DNA of 64,000 nucleotides from NCBI RefSeq assembly GCF_011250635.1, contig NZ_JAANNP010000001.1, positions 395,480 to 459,479 of the forward strand, given 5' to 3'. The notes below the pieces were generated by a model. The model did no database searches. It was not told where the DNA came from and worked only from the letters and a program-made list of their open reading frames with translations. Below are positions 58,976 to 64,000 of the stretch, piece after piece. The DNA comes from Motilibacter deserti (GTDB taxonomy: Bacteria; Actinomycetota; Actinomycetes; Motilibacterales; Motilibacteraceae). Each line of letters starts with the position of its first letter. Within the stretch, counting starts at the first letter, position 1. The translations under genes were made by a program, and so were the position numbers.

Positions 58976-59043
58976 GACCCCGACCCGCGACTCGACCCGC
59001 CCCGACCCGACCCGACCCGACCCGACCCGACCCGACCCGACGG
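58976..59043. repeat. (CCCGA)n microsatellite
   Basis: Eight perfect copies of CCCGA (59001-59040) flanked by degenerate copies. The repeat is a 5-mer and thus would shift frame if translated; no gene is recognised here. The rest of the gene-free stretch 58711-59303 also holds an imperfect 27-28 bp direct repeat (59060-59087 and 59193-59219). Confidence 0.9.
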
Positions 59044-59303
59044 AGCATGCGGCGTCTAGTGCCGCACTCACGACAGCAGGCGCCGCGCGCCTCGAGCGCG
59101 ACCCCCGGGTGCGGCCCCCGACGACTCCCGCCGGGCGCCTGCGCAACCCCGCGGTGGCACCGGCGGCTCGCCGCCCACTCGACCGACGAAGGTGCCACCT
59201 CGCGACAGCAGACGCCGCGTATGGACGCCCGGCCCACGTATCGACCGCGTTACGTCTTCGCCGACCGGCTGCAGCCGAGCCCGCGACCCGCCGACGATGA
59301 CTC

Positions 59304-59630
59304 ATGGCACACGCTCAGGACCCGTACGCCGAAGCGCCCGTCGTCGCGACGATCGCGGCCCGCCTCGCCGAGGACCGGCGAATGACGATCGACGAGCACG
59401 ACGAGATCATGGTCAAGATGTTCGCCGAGGCGCAGCGGGCGCTGCCGCCGCTGGCGTTCCACGCTTTCGTCGCCTGCTCCTACGCCACCCGGCGTGGGCT
59501 CGCCACGGACGAGGAGCTCGACGCGCTCGGGGACGACCCGTACGTCGTGCTCTTCGAACTGGAGCGGCGCGGGATCCTGCAGGAGCTGGCGCGCACGGTC
59601 GACGCCATCCCACGCCAGCGTGAGCCCTGA
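59304..59630 (+). CDS. Hypothetical helical protein
   Basis: A 108-residue acidic soluble protein (MAHAQDPYAEAPVVATIAAR). It is predicted nearly all helical (DEHDEIMVKMFAEAQRALPPLAFHAFVAC, ELDALGDDPYVVLFELERRGILQELART). No family recognised. A short overlap-free gene beyond the repeat region; the preceding CGACGATGACTC gives only a weak ribosome binding site. Confidence 0.5.
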   Translation: MAHAQDPYAEAPVVATIAARLAEDRRMTIDEHDEIMVKMFAEAQRALPPLAFHAFVACSYATRRGLATDEELDALGDDPYVVLFELERRGILQELARTVDAIPRQREP

Positions 59631-59690
59631 CCCCAGCCCGGAAGCAACGCCCGGAGACAAGCCCGTCGAGCCACACGGTCGCGCAGAAAG

Positions 59691-60179
59691 CTAGACCGCC
59701 AGCCTCCGCGCGACGACGACGGCCGTCCCCGCCCCGTCCGGGGACAGCTCGGCGGACCAGGCGCGCACGACCTCGTCCGGGTCGGCGCAGTCGCCGAGCA
59801 CGAGCGGCATCCGCGCGACGGACTCGAGCGGGAGCGCCTCGAGGAACGACGCCGAGAACGCCGCGATGACCCCACCCTCCTCGAGCAGGTCCTCGGCTGC
59901 GCTCGTGCCGCCGATCATGGGCAGCGGAGCGACCAGACCGTGACGGACGACGAGCGCGGACGGCGCGGCGCTGCAGGCGACGTCGACACGGCCGTCGCTC
60001 CACAGCCGGAGCACGACCTTCGAGCCTGCGGGCTGCCCGTCGTGCAAGATCACCTGCACGCGCTCCCCGGACGACGTCGCCACTGCCCGGCCGCGGCCGC
60101 CGGACGCGGTGCTGACCTGCCACCCCGCGAGCGACGGGGCGGGTGCGGCGAGCCCGGGGTGCAGCCCGACCGTGGTCAC
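59691..60179 (-). CDS. Protein coupled to a STAS gene; possible decayed SpoIIE-type partner
   Basis: A 162-residue soluble protein. GTG start overlaps the STAS stop by 4 bases. Residues about 75-160 (LVVRHGLVAPLPMIGGTSAAEDLLEEGGVIAAFSASFLEALPL, SPDGAGTAVVVARRLAV) follow the order of the C-terminal half of PP2C/SpoIIE phosphatases, but the metal-binding aspartates are missing. It may be a non-catalytic relative acting with the STAS protein; this is an inference. Otherwise unknown. Confidence 0.45.
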   Translation of the reverse strand: MTTVGLHPGLAAPAPSLAGWQVSTASGGRGRAVATSSGERVQVILHDGQPAGSKVVLRLWSDGRVDVACSAAPSALVVRHGLVAPLPMIGGTSAAEDLLEEGGVIAAFSASFLEALPLESVARMPLVLGDCADPDEVVRAWSAELSPDGAGTAVVVARRLAV

Positions 60180-60523
60180 CGGGCCCACCCTCCCTGCCGG
60201 TCACGGATGTGGAAGACGCGCCACAGGGCGGTGCGGTAGAGCAGGTCGACCACGCCCGGCTCGCAGCCGACGAGCTCGACGCGGCCACCGCGTACGCGAC
60301 AGAGCCGGTGCACGCCGAGCAGGCTCGACACGACGTCGGAGGAGAGGCTCGGGACGCCGCTGACGTCGACGACGACGGTGCGCGCACCTGACAGGACGGC
60401 GTCGCGCAGCTCCCAGCGCAGCTGGCTCACCCCGTCCGCGGGGTCGAGTTGAGAGAGGATGACGGTCACGGTCTCGTTCGCGGGCTCGGCGGTCGGGCGC
60501 TCGGGATGGACGGTCTCGATCAC
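60176..60523 (-). CDS. STAS-domain anti-sigma-factor antagonist
   Basis: A 115-residue SpoIIAA/RsbV-like protein: TVTVILSQLDPADGVSQLRWEL, then VVVDVSGVPSLSSDVVSSLLGVHR, in which a Ser of LSSD is the usual phosphorylation site, then the C-terminal helix region. It would bind an anti-sigma kinase when unphosphorylated. No RsbW-type kinase is adjacent. Its start is ATG 60523; about 200 bp of non-coding DNA lies between it and the divergent response regulator. Confidence 0.8.
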   Translation of the reverse strand: MIETVHPERPTAEPANETVTVILSQLDPADGVSQLRWELRDAVLSGARTVVVDVSGVPSLSSDVVSSLLGVHRLCRVRGGRVELVGCEPGVVDLLYRTALWRVFHIRDRQGGWAR

Positions 60524-60721
60524 GTCGTACTCCTTGCTGCGTAGCCGCCGGGCGACGTGCTGCGCTCCCCCGGAGAGCGGGCCCGACGTGGTGCTTGCGA
60601 CGCCCTCAGCCTGCGCGACCTTCCTTGCGGTGGATAGGCCAGAGATATTGCAGTCGTATGACTAGACACGGCCATGGGCCGTAACACGGAGGGACTAGCC
60701 GGGGCGTGCGAGCATGGCCCG

Positions 60722-61435
60722 GTGGGAGAGCGCATTCTCGTCGTGGAGGACGACGACCGCATCAGAGCCATGTTGCGACTCGCGCTCGAGGACGAGGGCT
60801 ATGAGATCGACGAGGCCCCGAGCGGTGAGGCCGGCGTCGAGACGATGCGGTCGACGCCCGCCGACTACATGATCGTCGACGTCATGCTCGGCGGCATGGA
60901 CGGCTACGAGTGCATCCGTCAGGTACGCCGGTTCAGCGCCGTGCCGATCGTGGTCGTCAGCGCCCGCTCGGACACCCACGACGTCGTCGCGGGGCTGGAG
61001 GCCGGCGCGGACGACTACGTGACCAAGCCGTTCCAGATCAAGGAGATCACCGCCCGGCTGCGCGCGCTGCGCCGGCGGGTCAAGCGCGGCGTGGAGCCCA
61101 TGGACGAGCCGCCGAGCGACGAGGTCGTCCTCGACAGCGGCCCGGAGGGCGACCTCGTCCTGTCGGCGGCGAGCGGGACCGTGCGCCGCGGCGCGGACGA
61201 GATCCACCTCACGCTCACCGAGTTCCGCCTGCTGTGCGAGCTGGCGGCCGAGCGGGGGCGCATCCTGAGCCGGTCCGCGCTGCTGGACAAGGTCTGGGAC
61301 CACGGCTTCCACGGCGACGAGCGGATCGTGGACGTCCACGTGCGACGGCTGCGCACGAAGATCGAGCCCGACCCGAGCGACCCGCGGGTGATCGTGACGG
61401 TGCGCGGGCTCGGGTACCGCCTCGACCGCCGGTGA
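60722..61435 (+). CDS. OmpR-family response regulator (MtrA-like)
   Basis: A 237-residue regulator. Receiver: ILVVEDDDRIR, phospho-Asp in IVDVMLGGMDG (about 53), Ser in VVSARSDT, Lys in YVTKPFQIKE. Winged-helix domain: IHLTLTEFRLLCELAAERG, VDVHVRRLRTKIEPDPSDPR, GLGYRLDR. An extra linker of some 20 residues (EPMDEPPSDEV) separates the two. GTG start at 60722. The stop overlaps the kinase start by 4 bases. Confidence 0.93.
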   Translation: MGERILVVEDDDRIRAMLRLALEDEGYEIDEAPSGEAGVETMRSTPADYMIVDVMLGGMDGYECIRQVRRFSAVPIVVVSARSDTHDVVAGLEAGADDYVTKPFQIKEITARLRALRRRVKRGVEPMDEPPSDEVVLDSGPEGDLVLSAASGTVRRGADEIHLTLTEFRLLCELAAERGRILSRSALLDKVWDHGFHGDERIVDVHVRRLRTKIEPDPSDPRVIVTVRGLGYRLDRR

Positions 61436-62838
61436 GGAGGCTCTGGCGCTCGTTCCTTCCGGGCAGCCTGCGCCACCGGGTGGTCCTCGCGTTCACCCTC
61501 GGCGGGCTGGCGATCTGCGCCGCCTTCGCCGCGTTGTCCTACTCGGTCACCCGCAGCTACCTGCTCGAGCAGCGCGAGCGCACGGTCCTGCGCCAGGCCT
61601 ACCTCGACGCCAGCCTGCTGCGCGGCCAGCTCAGCGCGTCCGGCACCAGCCCGGCCGACGCGCTCGCCGCGCTCGCACCGCAACGGACCGGCGCGGTCCT
61701 GGTGTCGCGGGGCGGTGAGTGGTTCTCCTCATCCCTCGAGGTCGGCTCCGACGTCGTGCCCACCTCGCTGCAGCGGGCCGCGGGCGAGGGCGCGCCCGCG
61801 CTGATGCGCGCCGACGTGCTGGGCACACCGTCCGTCGTCGTCGCGATCCCGGTCCCCTCGGTCGACGCAGTGGTCTACGAGGTGTCCCCGCTCGCGGAGC
61901 TGCGGACGACGCTGCGCGCGCTCGCCGTCGTGCTCGGCGCGGGAGCCGCGGTCGCCACGCTGCTCGCCGCGGTGCTCGGGCTGCGGGCCAGCCGGGGCGT
62001 GCTGCGCCCGCTGGACCCCATGGCCGGCACGGCCGCGGCGATCGCCAGCGGGGAGCTGTCCCGGCGGCTGCCGCGCACCGACGACCCCGACCTGGCCACC
62101 ATCGTGGGTAGCTTCAACAGCATGGTCGACGCGCTGCAGCAGCGGATCGAGCGTGACACCCGCTTCGCCGCCGACGTCAGCCACGAGCTGCGCTCGCCAC
62201 TCACCACGCTGGTCGGCAGCGTGGACGTGCTCGTGTCCTACCGCGACCAGCTCCCGGCCCGCTCGGTGCGTGCCTTGGACCTGGTGACGGCCGAGCTGGA
62301 CCGGCTCCGGATGCTGCTCGAGGACCTCATCGAGCTCTCCCGCGCCGACCCCGAGGCCGTCCGCAAGGCCGCCCGACCGCTCGACCTGCGCGAGCTCGTC
62401 GAGGCCGCGCTCGTGGCCGACGGCGACTCCCCCGCCCTGCTGCGGGCAGCCTCGGGCCCCTTCGTCGTGGAGGGCGACCCGCGCGCGCTGCGCGGGGTCG
62501 TCACGAACCTGCTGCACAACGCCGATCGGCACGGCGGCGGGGTGGTGGGCGTGTCGCTCGAGCGCGCAGACGGCTCCGTCCTGCTCGCCGTGGAAGACGC
62601 CGGCCCCGGCGTACCGGTGGCCGAGCGGGAGCGGGTGTTCGAGCGCTTCGCCACGCTCGGCGGCGCCCGCGGGTCGGCCTCCAGCACGGGGCTCGGGCTC
62701 GCACTCGTGCGCGAGACGGTGGAAGCGCACGGTGGAGCGGTCTGGTGCTCCGCGCGTCCACAGGGCGGCGCGCGGTTCGTCGTCTCGCTGCCCGCCGACG
62801 CGGGCGCTGGCACGACCGTCGACGGGGTGACGGCGTGA
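61432..62838 (+). CDS. Sensor histidine kinase (MtrB-like)
   Basis: A 468-residue kinase. TM1 about 18-39, an extracytoplasmic domain of about 110 residues, TM2 about 163-185, HAMP (LRPLDPMAGTAAAIASGELSRRL), HisKA with FAADVSHELRSPLTTL, HATPase_c with NLLHNADRHGG, EDAGPGVP and STGLGLALVRE. Its layout and the following lipoprotein gene recall MtrAB-LpqB, though the lipoprotein is much shorter than LpqB. GTG start, coupled to the regulator; the TGA stop overlaps the lipoprotein GTG. Confidence 0.93.
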   Translation: MRRLWRSFLPGSLRHRVVLAFTLGGLAICAAFAALSYSVTRSYLLEQRERTVLRQAYLDASLLRGQLSASGTSPADALAALAPQRTGAVLVSRGGEWFSSSLEVGSDVVPTSLQRAAGEGAPALMRADVLGTPSVVVAIPVPSVDAVVYEVSPLAELRTTLRALAVVLGAGAAVATLLAAVLGLRASRGVLRPLDPMAGTAAAIASGELSRRLPRTDDPDLATIVGSFNSMVDALQQRIERDTRFAADVSHELRSPLTTLVGSVDVLVSYRDQLPARSVRALDLVTAELDRLRMLLEDLIELSRADPEAVRKAARPLDLRELVEAALVADGDSPALLRAASGPFVVEGDPRALRGVVTNLLHNADRHGGGVVGVSLERADGSVLLAVEDAGPGVPVAERERVFERFATLGGARGSASSTGLGLALVRETVEAHGGAVWCSARPQGGARFVVSLPADAGAGTTVDGVTA

Positions 62839-63440
62839 ACCGCCGGACCGCGCTCCGGCTGCTCGTCGCCGGCCTGCTCCCGGCTGGTGCCGCGGGATGC
62901 GGCGTCAGCTCCGACAGCGGGCTGGAGCGCATCCCACCGGAGGACGTCCCCTACGGGCTGCTCGACGAGACCCCCGCGGCGGGAGGCAACGATCGGACGG
63001 CCAGCGCCGCCCCCGGACGGCCACGGGTCTTCTTCCTCGACGACGAGCTGCTGGTCGGGGTCGCCCTCTCCCCCGCCAGCCGCAACCCGCGCGCGGTGCT
63101 CGACCAGGCCGTACGCGCGCTCGACGACGGGCCGGACGAGGCCTCGCAGGCACGCGGGCTGACGACCGCGCTGCCGCCGCCGCTCACGCTCACGGTGCTC
63201 GACGTGACCGACGGCGTGGTGACCATCGACCTCGGCGGAGAGGCGAACGGCCTGTCCAACCAGCAGAACACGCTCGCCGTGGGGCAGGTCGTCCTGACGG
63301 CCACGTCCGTCGCGGGCGTCGACGCCGTGGTGCTCGCCCGCAAGGGCGAGCCCATCCAGGCCCCGGTGGGCGACGGGGCGCTCACCTGGCGCCCGCTGGT
63401 CGCCTCCGACTTCACGATCTTGCGCCGCAAAGCCTCCTGA
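62835..63440 (+). CDS. GerMN-domain lipoprotein
   Basis: A 201-residue exported lipoprotein. The signal RLLVAGLLPAGAAGC ends in a lipobox (GAAG-C, Cys about 23). The GerMN domain (about 60-190) has VFFLDDELLVGVALS, AVLDQAVRALDDGP, LTVLDVTDGVVTIDLGG and the C-terminal ATSVAGVDAVVLARKGEPI. GerMN proteins include LpqB N-terminal parts and spore-germination proteins; here it may modulate the kinase encoded before it. GTG start overlapping the kinase stop. Confidence 0.88.
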   Translation: MNRRTALRLLVAGLLPAGAAGCGVSSDSGLERIPPEDVPYGLLDETPAAGGNDRTASAAPGRPRVFFLDDELLVGVALSPASRNPRAVLDQAVRALDDGPDEASQARGLTTALPPPLTLTVLDVTDGVVTIDLGGEANGLSNQQNTLAVGQVVLTATSVAGVDAVVLARKGEPIQAPVGDGALTWRPLVASDFTILRRKAS

Positions 63441-63448
63441 ATCGCGAT

Positions 63449-64000
63449 TCAGGTTCTCGGGATCGCAACTCCTGGTCGGTCCGATGCGGCGAGGCCGGGG
63501 AAGACCGAGCCGGTCGGCACTCCGCAGCGCTTCTCGAGGATCTCGGCGAGGATCGAGCGGTAGTCCGTCGTGCCGGCGAGGTCGCCGTCGACGAGGCTCG
63601 GCGCGGCCAGCCCCGGCCACCGGCCGTGCACGCGGCCGCCGACCACGCCACCGCCGAGCATGAGGACGCAGTTGCCGTGGCCGTGGTCGCTGCCGCCCGA
63701 GCCGTTCTCGCCGACCCGCCGACCGAACTCGCTCAGGGTGATCAGGGTGACCCGGCCCAGCAGCTCCCCGAGGTCCGCGGCGAAGGCTGCCAGCGCGGAC
63801 CCCAGCTCCTTGAGGTGCCGGGTCATCCAGCCCGAGTCGACGGTCCCCTGCCCGACGTGCATGTCCAAGTCGCCGTAGTCGACGGCGACCGCGCGCAGCC
63901 CCACGTCGGCCTTCACCAGCCGGGCGACGTCCTGCAGCGCCGTGGCGAGCGAGTTCCCCGTCGGGTACGTGACGCCCGGGGTCGGCGTGTAGCCCGCGTC
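63449..64000 (-). CDS. DUF1501 domain protein, 5' part beyond window
   Basis: C-terminal 183 residues of a DUF1501 (twin-arginine-exported, alkaline-phosphatase-superfamily-like) protein. The stretch RAVAVDYGDLDMHVGQG, then ITLSEFGRRVGENGSGGSDHGHGNCVLMLGGGV is the family's metal-site region (SEFGR...N...G-T/S-DHG-x-G). The frame stays open to the last base. DUF1501 proteins are exported and usually partnered with DUF1800 genes; none is visible here. Convergent with the GerMN gene. Confidence 0.88.
   Translation of the reverse strand, partial: DAGYTPTPGVTYPTGNSLATALQDVARLVKADVGLRAVAVDYGDLDMHVGQGTVDSGWMTRHLKELGSALAAFAADLGELLGRVTLITLSEFGRRVGENGSGGSDHGHGNCVLMLGGGVVGGRVHGRWPGLAAPSLVDGDLAGTTDYRSILAEILEKRCGVPTGSVFPGLAASDRPGVAIPRT

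Noticed and set aside
58757-59043. Possible CRISPR array or coding repeat
   Set aside because: The 24-bp units are contiguous without spacers and the CCCGA repeat is a 5-mer; no cas genes are near.

Overview
The window is high-GC DNA (mostly about 75% G+C by eye) with many GTG starts and many 4-base GTGA stop/start overlaps. Gene content fits an actinobacterium: a type II fatty-acid cluster fabD-fabH-acpP-fabF behind a PucR/FasR regulator, homodimeric aceE beside a DUF3052 gene and an AhpE-like peroxiredoxin, DUF3145, an F420-type luciferase-like oxidoreductase, a sortase-anchored protein and an Spo0M-like protein. A methyl-accepting chemotaxis protein, two EAL proteins and a PilZ protein suggest a motile, c-di-GMP-using lineage (Kineosporiales/Frankiales-like is a guess only).

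Layout. 1-385 is RNase P RNA (minus strand), then an ArsB/NhaD-type transporter and a small secreted protein. 2216-5464 (minus) is a tight operon: small zinc ribbon, Nif3-like protein, coiled-coil zinc-ribbon protein, RNase H/phosphatase fusion. Then come tRNA-Val, peroxiredoxin, DUF3052, a cold-shock-like small protein, YjbQ and aceE (7477-10221). 10474-19719 is mixed metabolism and signalling: LLM oxidoreductase, a receiver-like protein, a GGDEF-EAL protein, a nucleotide-kinase-like protein with an altered P-loop, DUF72, a ferredoxin-reductase-type flavoprotein, pirin and a PHP protein. 19806-24811 is fasR plus the fab cluster, closed by a terminator, a long palindrome and a 21-bp tandem repeat. 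25153-33530 holds DUF3145, an LPXTG protein, a MoxR-DUF58-VWA operon, a two-component pair and a Gfo/Idh/MocA oxidoreductase. 33725-44905 holds a secreted beta-helix protein, a divergent EAL-DICT/PilZ pair, an ABC transporter with a DesK/LuxR-type two-component system, Spo0M and an MCP.

45047-58680 is an integrated element of about 13.6 kb in the 3' end of a tRNA-Met gene. A 46-bp perfect direct repeat marks its ends, with a tyrosine integrase against the right end and an excisionase-like gene nearby. Its base composition is visibly lower in G+C than the flanks. The cargo looks like a defence island: a three-gene Lamassu/ABC-3C-like operon (Cap4-type nuclease, winged-helix middle protein, SMC-like ATPase with zinc hook); a divergent SF2 helicase with a C-terminal PD-(D/E)XK nuclease motif; and a MazG / HNH / membrane-protein cluster. 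It also carries a frameshifted IS5-family transposase remnant.

58711-64000 returns to chromosome: short tandem repeats, a STAS protein with a partner, an OmpR-type regulator/kinase pair with a GerMN lipoprotein, and a DUF1501 protein cut by the window end. Functions come from recognised motifs and family patterns; no database search was run.
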